Origin: Marinobacter piscis
GTDB taxonomy: Bacteria > Pseudomonadota > Gammaproteobacteria > Pseudomonadales > Oleiphilaceae
Direction of reading: 5' to 3'
Assembly: GCF_007671655.1 (NCBI RefSeq)
Contig: NZ_VCGX01000001.1
Span: forward strand, 549,917-613,916
DNA length: 64,000 nucleotides
Shown: one piece after another, positions 55,149-63,499 of the stretch
Layout: each line of letters opens with the position of its first letter
Position numbering within the stretch: the first letter of the stretch is position 1
The notes under the pieces: generated by a model
Database searches by the model: none
Told to the model about the DNA's origin: nothing
Seen by the model: the letters and a program-made list of their open reading frames with translations, nothing else
Program-made: the position numbers and the translations under genes

Positions 55149-55508
55149 TTATGCAGTGCGCGGCCCGAACATGATGATTGCCATGCCCACCAACGCAACG
55201 CCCGAGCCAACCAGGTCCCAGGTTGTTGGCTTCACGCCATCTACAGCCCATAACCAAAGTATTGCCATAAAAATATAAACACCGCCATAAGCAGCATATA
55301 CCCTGCCAGCGGCGGTGGGGTGCAACGACAGCAACCACGCAAATGCTGCAAGGCTCAATGCACCCGGAACCAGAAGCCAGATGGTTTTGCCCTCCCGCAG
55401 CCAGAGATAAGGCAAGTAACAGCCAACAATCTCCGCCAGGGCAGTAACAAAGAAAAGACCAACTGTTTTCACATCAGGCAACAAAACTGGCTCCTTGGTA
55501 AGTAACAC
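55149..55508 (-). CDS. ynfA: YnfA (UPF0060) family membrane protein
   Basis: A 119-residue membrane protein with four helices. The match to E. coli YnfA is clear: [41 protein letters not shown] and [16 protein letters not shown]. YnfA is a SMR-like efflux protein. The true start may be the GTG at 55472 (VKTVGLFF), giving the 107-residue family length; the annotation keeps the longer frame. Confidence 0.88.
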   Translation of the reverse strand: MLLTKEPVLLPDVKTVGLFFVTALAEIVGCYLPYLWLREGKTIWLLVPGALSLAAFAWLLSLHPTAAGRVYAAYGGVYIFMAILWLWAVDGVKPTTWDLVGSGVALVGMAIIMFGPRTA

Positions 55509-55553
55509 TTCATGCCAGATACTGTGGCACGGGGTAGGCCGCTGTGACTCTCG

Positions 55554-55958
55554 TCAGGCGTCACTTCCACCCCTGGCAGCTGCGAGCATGGCACCCATAC
55601 GCTCGTGGATGACTGTTATCGCTTTGAGCGGGCGAACCATTACCTTGAACTCGGTAATCTCGCCATGCTCATTCCAGCTGATGATATCGACTCCGTTTAC
55701 CAGTATTCCGTCGACTTCTGTCTCAAACTCCAGCATTGCATCAGAGTCCCCGACAATCTCGCGGACATAGCGAAAGCTGGCGTTGAACAATACTTCAAAT
55801 GCAGCGCTCAAATAGCCTTTGGTCAGCGCTTTTCCGCGCTGTGGGGTGTGAACAACCGGCGAGATAAACACGGCATCGTCCGCCAGCAAACTGTCCAGGC
55901 CAGACGGATCATTCGCTTCAAGAAGGTTGTGCCAGGACTCAATGGGGTGCTGCTTCAT
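55554..55958 (-). CDS. SnoaL/NTF2-like domain protein
   Basis: A 134-residue cone-fold protein of the NTF2/SnoaL-like group: PIESWHNLLEANDPSGLDSLLADDAVFISPVVHTPQ at the start and VDGILVNGVDIISWNEHGEITEFKVMVRPLKA near the end. Members are small isomerase or ketosteroid-binding-type enzymes or have no known function; this cannot be narrowed. Confidence 0.73.
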   Translation of the reverse strand: MKQHPIESWHNLLEANDPSGLDSLLADDAVFISPVVHTPQRGKALTKGYLSAAFEVLFNASFRYVREIVGDSDAMLEFETEVDGILVNGVDIISWNEHGEITEFKVMVRPLKAITVIHERMGAMLAAARGGSDA

Positions 55959-56009
55959 TTGTATGATTCCTTAAAGGTATATGCAGGATTTGGTGTATTG
56001 AGCACTGAG

Positions 56010-56333
56010 CTAAGTGTCTAGCCCCCAATCGAACGGTTTGCATCGGATTAACAGGCTTTTTTCAATGGCGTCTTCTCTGAGGTGCAGAATTTCCTGGTAC
56101 TCGGGGCTCTTAACCATGGCTTCAAATGCTGCTTTGCTTGGATACTTAACCAAAAAGAAAACGTCTGGATCCCATTCACCAATGATGCTTTTCTCGGGAT
56201 AGTAGTTCTCCTGAACTTCTCCTCCTGCTTTTTTAAGCAATGCGTTCGCAGCGGCACCGTATTCCAGATACTTTTCCTTACCACCCTCCTCTTTGAGCCA
56301 GAGGGCATTCAGCATGTAAATAGGTTCTTCCAT
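56010..56333 (-). CDS. DUF1330-family protein
   Basis: A 107-residue protein with the pattern of DUF1330/dimeric alpha-beta barrel proteins: YLEYGAAANALLKKAGGEVQENY, IGEWDPDVFFLVKYPSKAAFEAMVKSPEYQE, and HLREDAIEKSLLIRC. The fold is that of small stress-responsive or monooxygenase-like proteins. Function is unknown. Confidence 0.7.
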   Translation of the reverse strand: MEEPIYMLNALWLKEEGGKEKYLEYGAAANALLKKAGGEVQENYYPEKSIIGEWDPDVFFLVKYPSKAAFEAMVKSPEYQEILHLREDAIEKSLLIRCKPFDWGLDT

Positions 56334-56366
56334 TATTATTATCCTTCATTATTGAGTACATAACGG

Positions 56367-57092
56367 TTATGACATGATAAGCATGTTACCGATCAAACCC
56401 AGCAAGAAACCCGCAACGGCTCCTACTGCCGGAAACCCGCTACTTTTTGCTTTCGACTCAGGCGCAACATCCTGAAAAACCAGATACAGGATTCCTGCAC
56501 TGGCGAACAGCATTAAACCCGCCACAAACCGGTGGCTCTCCGCAAGAACGAAATACCCGGTAAGTGCGGAGACAGGGCCGACAACGGCCAAACCGGAAAA
56601 GGCAACGAGTATTTTAATCGGACTCAGATGAACCGATTCTTCCAGCTCCTCGTATGCATTGAAGCCCTCAGGAAGGTTCTGCAAAATCATGAGCAGCGCC
56701 AACACCAGACCTGTGCTTTCACCCACCGCAAAGGCAGTACCGAGAGCAATCGCTTCCGGAATAAAATCAGAAAGCATGGCAACCAGTTGGCCAGCTGAGC
56801 TTTCCAGACGACTCAATACCCTATCAAGGTAATAGAAAAACACACCTCCTGCACCAAAACACACCGCTGCAGTTAACGGCGATAGTTTACCAGCCCCTTC
56901 CGGCACCAGAACGAGTGCCACGGCAGACACCAGGGCACCCCCACCGAATGCGACGATGAACAACCGTGACTTTTGTTCCAGCAATGCCGGGTGCAGTAGA
57001 TCAAGGCGAGCAAGCAACGCTCCCATAGGCATTGCAGCACCCGCAAGCAGCGACAGAAAAATTACGTACAGGTATTCCGGCATCTTCACCAT
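56367..57092 (-). CDS. ZIP-family metal transporter
   Basis: A 241-residue membrane protein with about eight hydrophobic segments. The ZIP motifs are visible: DFIPEAIALGTAFAVGES near 108 and ILQNLPEGFNAYEELEES near 136, where the polar residues coordinate Zn, Fe or other divalent ions during uptake. The protein is probably a zinc or iron importer, but ZIP proteins also include exporter-like types; the metal is not determined. It is close to other single genes on the minus strand. Confidence 0.82.
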   Translation of the reverse strand: MVKMPEYLYVIFLSLLAGAAMPMGALLARLDLLHPALLEQKSRLFIVAFGGGALVSAVALVLVPEGAGKLSPLTAAVCFGAGGVFFYYLDRVLSRLESSAGQLVAMLSDFIPEAIALGTAFAVGESTGLVLALLMILQNLPEGFNAYEELEESVHLSPIKILVAFSGLAVVGPVSALTGYFVLAESHRFVAGLMLFASAGILYLVFQDVAPESKAKSSGFPAVGAVAGFLLGLIGNMLIMS

Positions 57093-57124
57093 CTACTAAC
57101 AATGTCTGGCCAGTAAAATCGGGT

Positions 57125-57595
57125 TCACGGATTACGTGCCCACTGGGGAATGCTTCTTTTTGTCCATTTTGCGAAGCCCATTTTCTCTGCCAGGTAAAAC
57201 TGCCTGTACGCTTCAACTGCGTTTCCAGGTACTTTATACGCATCTGGCATGGCTTGCGGGAACTCAGTCAGCCCTTTGCTATCGTATGTAAAGTTTGAGA
57301 TTTTTTCGAGCACACTGATCGACTTGTGATCGGAGTCCTTGTCAAACCGAAAACGATATTCATTATTCAGGGCAATCGTAAGCGTTTGTAACCACGAAAA
57401 ATTATCAAAGGACTCTTCCACCCACAATACGCAGGGATGCTTTGCATGGGTAGACTTATAGGGCGTCGTAAATCCTTTTTTATTCAGGGCCGTACATAAC
57501 ATCTGCACGCTCTCCAGTATCATTTTTACAACGTGCTGATCACAGTGATACTGCGCACATTTCTCGATTTCGTTATCCAGTACAAATATATTCAT
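57125..57595 (-). CDS. Phage-like protein resembling pyrimidine dimer DNA glycosylase-type proteins
   Basis: A 156-residue cytosolic protein. The N-terminus MNIFVLDNEIEKCAQYHCDQHVVKMILESVQ and YKSTHAKHPCVLWVEESFDNFSWL is a conserved pattern also found in phage proteins, some annotated as pyrimidine dimer DNA glycosylases. I cannot confirm that activity from sequence. ATG 57595 was chosen, since the frame extends upstream with unrelated sequence. It is possibly acquired from a phage. Confidence 0.5.
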   Translation of the reverse strand: MNIFVLDNEIEKCAQYHCDQHVVKMILESVQMLCTALNKKGFTTPYKSTHAKHPCVLWVEESFDNFSWLQTLTIALNNEYRFRFDKDSDHKSISVLEKISNFTYDSKGLTEFPQAMPDAYKVPGNAVEAYRQFYLAEKMGFAKWTKRSIPQWARNP

Positions 57596-57741
57596 AGGAA
57601 CTGATCTCTGGCACTTCCTGGCGTAAGAGCTGGTTAAATGAGTAGCCCTGCTCTGTGTATACCTACATGTTAGGGTGGACTCCGTAGCCAACAGCGTTTG
57701 GCATGTGTCGCTTGTATATTAACAGAAGGAGGATACTTTCC

Positions 57742-57869
57742 ATGGCTGATCAATGGCATGCCGATCCACTTGTCTGGGGTAACGGCCCACGTTTATGGTT
57801 GATGGCTTAATTGATCCAAAGATGGGGAGCGGTGATGATGTGAGTGAATGGGTCAAACGCTTTCGTTAA
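57742..57869 (+). pseudogene. Remnant of a DsbA/thioredoxin-like gene (deleted and frameshifted)
   Basis: After a strong ribosome binding site (AGAAGGAGG) an ATG opens MADQWHADPLVWGNGPR, which resembles the start of thioredoxin-fold proteins of marine bacteria, but the frame stops at 57810. In another frame, from 57792, VDGLIDPKMGSGDDVSEWV and KRFR run to a stop at 57869, and look like a matching C-terminus. The middle, including any CxxC motif, is missing. The likely event is an internal deletion joining both ends out of frame. Assignment is from recall of the family and needs checking. Confidence 0.45.
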
Positions 57870-57919
57870 TCCTTACCGATAACCTTATAACTACTCCAGA
57901 CCACAACAGCAGGTTCGCC

Positions 57920-58924
57920 ATGATTTACATCGACAATGAAGGCATTACCGACCCAACCATCAACCTCGCCATCGAGGAGCACTGCATACGCAACCTGCCG
58001 GCTGGCGAGGATTACCTGCTGTTCTACATTAATGCGCCATCAATCATCATTGGCCGCAACCAGAACACTCTGGAAGAGATTCACCAGGCGTATATCGATG
58101 AGCACGGCATTCATGTGGTGCGGCGCATCTCGGGTGGTGGCGCGGTGTATCACGATCATGGCAACCTCAATTTCAGTTTTCTGACCGACTTTTCCAAAGA
58201 TAAACTGAACAACTTCAGGGAGTTTGCCACCCCCATCATTGAAGTGCTCAACACCATGGGCGTACAGGCGGAGATGAAGGGGCGAAACGACATTGTGGTA
58301 GGCGATAAAAAGATCTCCGGCAACGCCCAGTTTTCATCCACCAAACGCATGTTCAACCACGGCACATTGCTGCTGGACTGTGATCTTGGCCAGGTCACCA
58401 AAGCGCTTGATGTAAAAATGACCAAAATCCAGTCCAAAGGCCACAAGTCCGCTCGATCGCGGGTTGCCAACATTGCCGAGTTTCTGGACGAGCCGCTATC
58501 TACCGACGCGTTCAAACAGAAAATACTGGCAAGTCTTTTCCCGGATGGTATCGAGCGTAAAACCTACCGCCTGAGCACCGAGGACTGGGACAACATCAAC
58601 GCGCTGGTCGAGAAAAAGTATCGCCAATGGGACTGGAACTACGGTTACTCACCAGACTTTGATATCCAGCGCACCCGGCACTTCTCTGCAGGGATTATTG
58701 ATCTTCGTATCAAGGTAAGGCGCGGCGGTGACATCGAAAACGTCAAAATTTACGGTGACTTCTTCGGCCAGCGTCCGGTTAGCGAAATAGAGGATATGCT
58801 GGTGGGCGTGCGCTACGACAAGCGCGTTATCGAAGAGGCTCTGGAGGGCATTGAACTTTACTCTTATTTTGGCGACGTAGACCACGCGGACTTTATCGAT
58901 CTGATCTACGGGCCGGATGAGTAA
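57920..58924 (+). CDS. lplA: Lipoate-protein ligase A-like
   Basis: A 334-residue two-domain lipoate ligase. The N-terminal catalytic domain has NLAIEEHCIRNLPAGEDYLLFYI, IIIGRNQNTLEEIHQAYI, the lipoate loop RRISGGGAVYHDHGNLNFSFL, and the Lys in GDKKISGNAQF. The C-terminal accessory domain (about 255-334) is that of the longer LplA, with YGYSPDFDIQRTRHFSAGIID. The enzyme attaches free lipoate to the E2 and GcvH proteins. The overall style is like that of Firmicutes, so transfer is possible. Start at ATG 57920 gives the family start MIYIDNEG. Confidence 0.88.
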   Translation: MIYIDNEGITDPTINLAIEEHCIRNLPAGEDYLLFYINAPSIIIGRNQNTLEEIHQAYIDEHGIHVVRRISGGGAVYHDHGNLNFSFLTDFSKDKLNNFREFATPIIEVLNTMGVQAEMKGRNDIVVGDKKISGNAQFSSTKRMFNHGTLLLDCDLGQVTKALDVKMTKIQSKGHKSARSRVANIAEFLDEPLSTDAFKQKILASLFPDGIERKTYRLSTEDWDNINALVEKKYRQWDWNYGYSPDFDIQRTRHFSAGIIDLRIKVRRGGDIENVKIYGDFFGQRPVSEIEDMLVGVRYDKRVIEEALEGIELYSYFGDVDHADFIDLIYGPDE

Positions 58925-58977
58925 TAGTGCCTCGACGCCAACATAAGCTGGCAAACCCTGTTTCTGGGTGGTGTATT

Positions 58978-59015
58978 CAGGGCGACTGCACTGTTCGGGC
59001 AATGCAGTCACCCTG
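58978..59015. terminator. Hairpin between lplA and the PQQ sugar dehydrogenase gene
   Basis: A 13-bp stem with one mismatch (arms 58978-58990 and 59003-59015) joins the 3' ends of two convergent genes. There is no clear T-tract; it may be a bidirectional terminator. Confidence 0.5.
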
Positions 59016-59019
59016 GTAA

Positions 59020-60306
59020 TCACTCAGCGGTAAACCGGTGAACCTGGCCTTCGTCAGTGGTAACGTAAAGAGCGCCATCCGGGCCCATTACCAGACCGCG
59101 AAAGCGGGCAGAGCGCATGGGCATCGGCATTTCGGTGATATCCTGAACGGTTGGCCCATCGGCCGCCAGATCAATCACGTTGATACGCTGGCCTACCGGC
59201 GTGCCGCCAAAACCGATTCCCATAAAGCTGACCACCAGGCGCCCGTCCCAGTCACCCCATTGTTCACCTTTCAGAAAAGCAGCGCTGCTGATGCCCTGGG
59301 ACTTAGCATTGTTATCCCACAGCGGCTCCATAGCATCCGGATAGGTTTCAAGATCGGTCATAGGCATATAGTCTGAACGCTTCTCCGGGTCCATCCCCTC
59401 GTTTTGATTGGGCTGATAACCGCAATAATCGTCCGGACAATCACTCCGGCCCGCCATGTTCGGGCGTGGGTCCCAACCGCTGTTGCCGCCTGGCACCAGG
59501 GCGTTTACTTCATCGGAGTGCCAGGGGCCGTGCTCGGTGATGATTGGCTGGTGGCTTTCCGGGTGAAAAGCGATGCCCTGAACGTTGCGGTGACCGTAGG
59601 TGAAGATGCGCGGGTCGAAACCCTCCGGTGTGGCCTCGGCATTACCAGGCGCAGCATCGCCATTGCCGTCAACACGCAAAACCTTGGCGCCCAGATTGTC
59701 CCCAAATTGCGGCAGGCTGCTGTTGTGGTTGTCGCCCGTGGTTATATACAGGTAACCATCATCCGGGCTGAAACGGATGCGGCCCCCGTTGTGGGCGCCA
59801 GCGTCACCGAACGGATGATCCGTGGGTGACTGTTTATAAGGAATGCCAGTGACTATGTCGGTGCGATCAGACACGGCGGCCAGATCGTCACTCACTTTCA
59901 GCCGCAACACCCGATTAGAAGCCGGGTTGTCGTCTACGCGATACGCCGAATAGACGTAAATCGTGCGATTGTCGGCAAAATCCGGATCCAGCGTAACGCC
60001 GTTCATGCCCGCCTGACCGGAGCAGAACAGGTCGTCAGTGGTCATGGCATAGCCTTCAGAATCACGCATACCCAGCAGGTTGTTTACCGTGCCGTCGGGT
60101 AACTGAACCGAAAGGCCCTTGCACTTTTCAGTGAAAAACATGGTGCCGTCGGGCAGAAACGCCAGATCCCAGGGGCTTTGCAGTCCGTCCAGATACACAT
60201 CCTGGCTTACCTCCGGCGCTTTCGCCTGCAGAGCCAGTGGAAAGCTCACCAAAACGACCGAAGCCGCCGCCACACCGAGTGAACGAAGAGATGCTTTATG
60301 ACTCAT
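59020..60306 (-). CDS. Exported PQQ-dependent sugar dehydrogenase (YliI/Asd-like)
   Basis: A 428-residue periplasmic beta-propeller dehydrogenase. A signal peptide (about 1-28, ending LQAKA) is followed by the glucose/sorbosone dehydrogenase domain: GLQSPWDLAFLPDGTMFFTEK, GMNGVTLDPDFADNRTIYVYSAY, AHNGGRIRFSPDDGYLYITTGD, and GHRNVQGIAFHPES. Members bind PQQ and calcium and oxidise aldose sugars in the periplasm, passing electrons to the respiratory chain. No PQQ synthesis genes are seen nearby. The gene is divergent from a PqqU-like receptor that could supply PQQ. Confidence 0.88.
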   Translation of the reverse strand: MSHKASLRSLGVAAASVVLVSFPLALQAKAPEVSQDVYLDGLQSPWDLAFLPDGTMFFTEKCKGLSVQLPDGTVNNLLGMRDSEGYAMTTDDLFCSGQAGMNGVTLDPDFADNRTIYVYSAYRVDDNPASNRVLRLKVSDDLAAVSDRTDIVTGIPYKQSPTDHPFGDAGAHNGGRIRFSPDDGYLYITTGDNHNSSLPQFGDNLGAKVLRVDGNGDAAPGNAEATPEGFDPRIFTYGHRNVQGIAFHPESHQPIITEHGPWHSDEVNALVPGGNSGWDPRPNMAGRSDCPDDYCGYQPNQNEGMDPEKRSDYMPMTDLETYPDAMEPLWDNNAKSQGISSAAFLKGEQWGDWDGRLVVSFMGIGFGGTPVGQRINVIDLAADGPTVQDITEMPMPMRSARFRGLVMGPDGALYVTTDEGQVHRFTAE

Positions 60307-60350
60307 GATGGTCGCCCTTTGACGGTTGTTGTCATTACATTCTGTTACAT

Positions 60351-60453
60351 CATGAACTCAGTGTAGACTTATTTTGAAAGTGGTCAATTTTTAACCAGCG
60401 CGCTTTGTTTCGCGGCAGGACTTTGGCTGATATCCGTCTACACTGAATTCATG
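60351..60453. promoter_or_regulatory. Paired inverted 18-bp elements in the divergent promoter region
   Basis: The 18 bp at 60351-60368 (CATGAACTCAGTGTAGAC) recur in inverted orientation at 60436-60453, with one mismatch. One copy is 45 bp upstream of the sugar dehydrogenase gene; the other ends in the start codon of the TonB receptor. The 67 bp between them is AT-rich. Such symmetry suggests a regulator that binds both copies and controls both genes. The regulator is unknown. Confidence 0.5.
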
Positions 60454-62499
60454 GAACCTCTAAAGTACGTCTCTTTTATCTTGAGTGGCCTGGTAGCCCA
60501 GTCCATTACAGTGACCGCACACGGCCAGACGCCTGCCGATATCGTTGTTACCTCACCGATAATGGAGCGCGCCCTGTATGAAACGCCCGCTGCCATGTCG
60601 GTTGTTCGACGGGGCCCCATCCAGGAAGGTCAGCCGCGATTAAAGCTGGATGAGAGCCTTAGCCAGGTGCCCGGCCTTTTTTTGCAGAATCAGGAGAACT
60701 ACGCCCAAGGTGAGCGTATAGCCATACGCGGGTTTGGGGCGCGGGCGCCGTTTGGGGTTCGCGGCATTACGGTTATGGTGGACGGCATTCCATACACCCT
60801 TCCGGACGGGCAGGCCCAGCTGGATGCGATTGATCTTGATACCGCTGAGCGTATCGAAGTGATTCGCGGCCCTGCATCGGTTTTGTATGGCAATGCGGCC
60901 GGCGGTGTCATCAGCGTAACAACAGCCGATGGGCGCTCTCAGCCTGACCAGACATCGGTTCGTATAACCGGTGGCAGTGATGATTTCGGCAAGCTTTCGA
61001 TAACCAACAGTGGGCGCGATGGCCCCTGGTCGCACAGCATAAGTGCCTCTGCACTTAACTACGAAGGTTACCGTGATCAGGCCAGTGTCGAAAAATACCT
61101 GTTCAATACCAAACTACGCCGGGATCTGGGAAGTGATCGCTCAGTAACCACTATCATTAACTTGCTACAGAACCCACGCTCGGAAGATCCGGGGGCATTG
61201 ACCGCCGAACAAGTAAACGCTGATAGATCCCAGGCTGGCAAGTTCACCGAGAAGTTTGATACCGGACAAACCGTCGATCAGCAAGTGCTGGGTTTACAGT
61301 ACCAGGACCTGTCCGCGGGGCCGGGTGAACTTCGCGTGAAAACCTTCTATATACGTCGGAATTTCGAGCAGCAGCTCCCCTACCCCGGTGATAGTCGCAT
61401 AGATTACGATCGCGACTATTTTGGGGCCAGAGCTGATTACCGGCAGTCACTGGAATTGGTTGGGCTGCCTTTTCGCTACGTAGCCGGTGTGGAAGCGCGG
61501 GAACAAAGGGACGATCGCATACGCAGGGAAATGAGTTTCGGCGGTAACCTGCAAGGCCTGACGGCAGAGGAGCTGCAAACAGCCACCGCTCTGGGTGCGT
61601 TTGCCCAAGGCGACCTGAGCCTAACCGACCAATGGCTGCTATCTGTCGGCGGACGTTTCGACCGAATTCGCATGGAGGTCGATGACGATTTTGCCCCGGA
61701 TGGAGACCAAAGCGGGAGCCGCACGTTTCGAGAATGGAGTGGCTCTGCAGGTTTGAGCTATAACTATCAGGACTCTCACCAGGCATACATAAATATCAGC
61801 ACCGCCTTTGAAACACCTACTTTCTCAGAGTTTGCCAATCCAACCGGGGTTGGCGGATTGAACCCCGAGACAGAACCGCAAAAATCTCTCAATCATGAAC
61901 TGGGTTTGCGTGGCGCGTTCAATAACGGTATTGATTATGACCTTTCACTGTTCTGGGTGGATGTTCGCGACGAACTGATTCCTTATGAGTTGGACGGATC
62001 TGACAACCGGACCTTCTACCGCAACGCTGGAGATACAACCCGCAAGGGTGTGGAAGCAGCCATGGGTTGGCTATTTACCCCAAGTTTGCGCATAGATAGC
62101 GCACTGACGCTGGCGAGCTACACGTTTGACAACTACCACTCCGACGGCAACCGCTATGATGGCAATCGACTGCCAGGCCTGCCCGAGGAAACCTGGAGCA
62201 ACCGTCTAAAATGGCAGGGTCTGGGCGGCACCTTCGCCACGCTGGAAGCGCGCTATATCGGCGATATGGTTGCTGACGATGGAAACGACGTAGAAGTCGA
62301 CGACTATTGGTTATTAAATCTGCGCGCCGGAAACAACGTATACGCTGGCCAAAACCTACTTTTGAAAGGCTTTGCTGGCGTACGCAATCTGACGGACAGA
62401 AGCCATTTCGCCAATGTGCGTATAAACGCCAGCAATGATCGTTACTTCGAGCCTGCAGCCGGGCGCACCTGGTACGCCGGGCTCGAGTTCGTTTTCTGA
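60451..62499 (+). CDS. PqqU/YncD-like TonB-dependent receptor (probable PQQ uptake)
   Basis: A 682-residue outer-membrane receptor. Signal peptide (about 1-25), plug domain (TPAAMSVVRRGPI, LDESLSQVPGLFLQNQENYAQGE, IRGFGARAPFGVRGITVMVDGIPYTLPDGQAQ, IEVIRGPASVLYGNAAGGVISVTT), then a 22-stranded barrel ending FEPAAGRTWYAGLEFVF. The plug and the last strands closely resemble E. coli YncD (PqqU), which imports PQQ. A divergent PQQ sugar dehydrogenase supports this. No ribosome binding site is evident before ATG 60451. Confidence 0.82.
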   Translation: MEPLKYVSFILSGLVAQSITVTAHGQTPADIVVTSPIMERALYETPAAMSVVRRGPIQEGQPRLKLDESLSQVPGLFLQNQENYAQGERIAIRGFGARAPFGVRGITVMVDGIPYTLPDGQAQLDAIDLDTAERIEVIRGPASVLYGNAAGGVISVTTADGRSQPDQTSVRITGGSDDFGKLSITNSGRDGPWSHSISASALNYEGYRDQASVEKYLFNTKLRRDLGSDRSVTTIINLLQNPRSEDPGALTAEQVNADRSQAGKFTEKFDTGQTVDQQVLGLQYQDLSAGPGELRVKTFYIRRNFEQQLPYPGDSRIDYDRDYFGARADYRQSLELVGLPFRYVAGVEAREQRDDRIRREMSFGGNLQGLTAEELQTATALGAFAQGDLSLTDQWLLSVGGRFDRIRMEVDDDFAPDGDQSGSRTFREWSGSAGLSYNYQDSHQAYINISTAFETPTFSEFANPTGVGGLNPETEPQKSLNHELGLRGAFNNGIDYDLSLFWVDVRDELIPYELDGSDNRTFYRNAGDTTRKGVEAAMGWLFTPSLRIDSALTLASYTFDNYHSDGNRYDGNRLPGLPEETWSNRLKWQGLGGTFATLEARYIGDMVADDGNDVEVDDYWLLNLRAGNNVYAGQNLLLKGFAGVRNLTDRSHFANVRINASNDRYFEPAAGRTWYAGLEFVF

Positions 62500-62533
62500 A
62501 GCCGGTGCAAACTTAGCTGGCTTAATATACGTG

Positions 62534-62938
62534 CTAGTTTGGCTCTTCCCATCTATGAATCCGGCCTTCGTAGAAGTTAACCCGCCCGCCATTTTTATAG
62601 TACCAATTTGCAACTATGCCACCGTCAATTCTATGAGCCGGCCCAAGTATTTTCTCCACCGAATCATAGTCCATACCCACTTCCAGCCTTCTCCAATTTT
62701 TTACTCTCTTCCATCCTTCATTGGGTGTGGCAGGCTCACCTACTGAAGATAATTTTTCTTCCAGATCCAAGATTCGACTCTTTAGCTCCTGAATCTCAGT
62801 CTCCTTAGTTACATGTTCTGTGGTCTCAGGTTCCGTTTGGATCGGTTTGGTTTGCAAGCCTTGGCCGGTTTCAGTTGCGGAGCAACCAGACAAAATTAAT
62901 GTTGTTATAAGGAGAGATCTATTCAGATTGTTTTTCAT
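62534..62938 (-). CDS. Lipoprotein with coiled coil and SmpA/BamE-like domain
   Basis: A 134-residue predicted lipoprotein. Start at ATG 62938 gives the signal MKNNLNRSLLITTLILSGC (lipobox LSGC). The middle holds a charged coiled-coil stretch (KETEIQELKSRILDLEEKLSSV), followed by a small C-terminal domain of BamE/SmpA type (LEVGMDYDSVEKILGPAHRI, WYYKNGGRVNFYEGRIHRWEE). The function is unknown. The reading frame extends upstream to 62980 but with no family similarity. Confidence 0.7.
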   Translation of the reverse strand: MKNNLNRSLLITTLILSGCSATETGQGLQTKPIQTEPETTEHVTKETEIQELKSRILDLEEKLSSVGEPATPNEGWKRVKNWRRLEVGMDYDSVEKILGPAHRIDGGIVANWYYKNGGRVNFYEGRIHRWEEPN

Positions 62939-63064
62939 TGTATGCCTCCGAGCCGCCCCACACATACCAAAAACGCTCACTGGCGCGGAGCGGCAACGCG
63001 GCGGAGCATCCAGCTGTGCCAGTTGCTCCTCGCCGAGTTGCGCATTTTCGTTGAACTCACGCCG

Positions 63065-63361
63065 TCATTTGGAGAATTCGAACCGAATCTCCTTCGGCAT
63101 AATGTGAACCGCCTTGAAATCCGGATCTGCAACAACCTGGTGCCACAGCTGGGCAGGAACGACAAAGCTTTCCCCCTGCGCCACCGCATGATCCTCGTTA
63201 TCGAACCTGATGAGGCATTGACCGTCCGTTACCACGAGCACAGACTCGATGGATGATTTGTGCCTTGGCATAGACGTTCCCGAAGTGGCTTCCATCCGCT
63301 TGGTTACAAACAGAGAGCCTTTTTGCAGCGGCGTAACTTTATATTGCCCTGATTGTTCCAT
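63065..63361 (-). CDS. Small cupin-domain protein
   Basis: A 98-residue cupin. The two conserved cupin motifs are MPRHKSSIESVLVVTDGQCLIRF and AVAQGESFVVPAQLWHQVVAD. The usual first-motif His pair is reduced to one (PRHKSS), so metal binding may be altered. It is cytosolic and its ligand unknown. ATG 63361, with an AAGGAG site, was chosen as start. It is divergent from the SDR gene, with about 138 bp between them. Confidence 0.72.
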   Translation of the reverse strand: MEQSGQYKVTPLQKGSLFVTKRMEATSGTSMPRHKSSIESVLVVTDGQCLIRFDNEDHAVAQGESFVVPAQLWHQVVADPDFKAVHIMPKEIRFEFSK

Positions 63362-63499
63362 GAGAGACTCCTTGTGTACGCCCCGTATGCGCATCAATTT
63401 ATGAGGTGAAAGCCCATTTGTGGGAAGATCACCGTTGGATTGATTCTACTCAATTGGACAACAACCTGAAGCTACAATAAAAAACTCAGGAGAAAGCAT

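Noticed and set aside
63061..63110. Possible tRNA fragment (GAATTCGAACC)
   Set aside because: It resembles a T-arm when read on the minus strand but lies in the cupin coding sequence and has no acceptor or anticodon stem around it.
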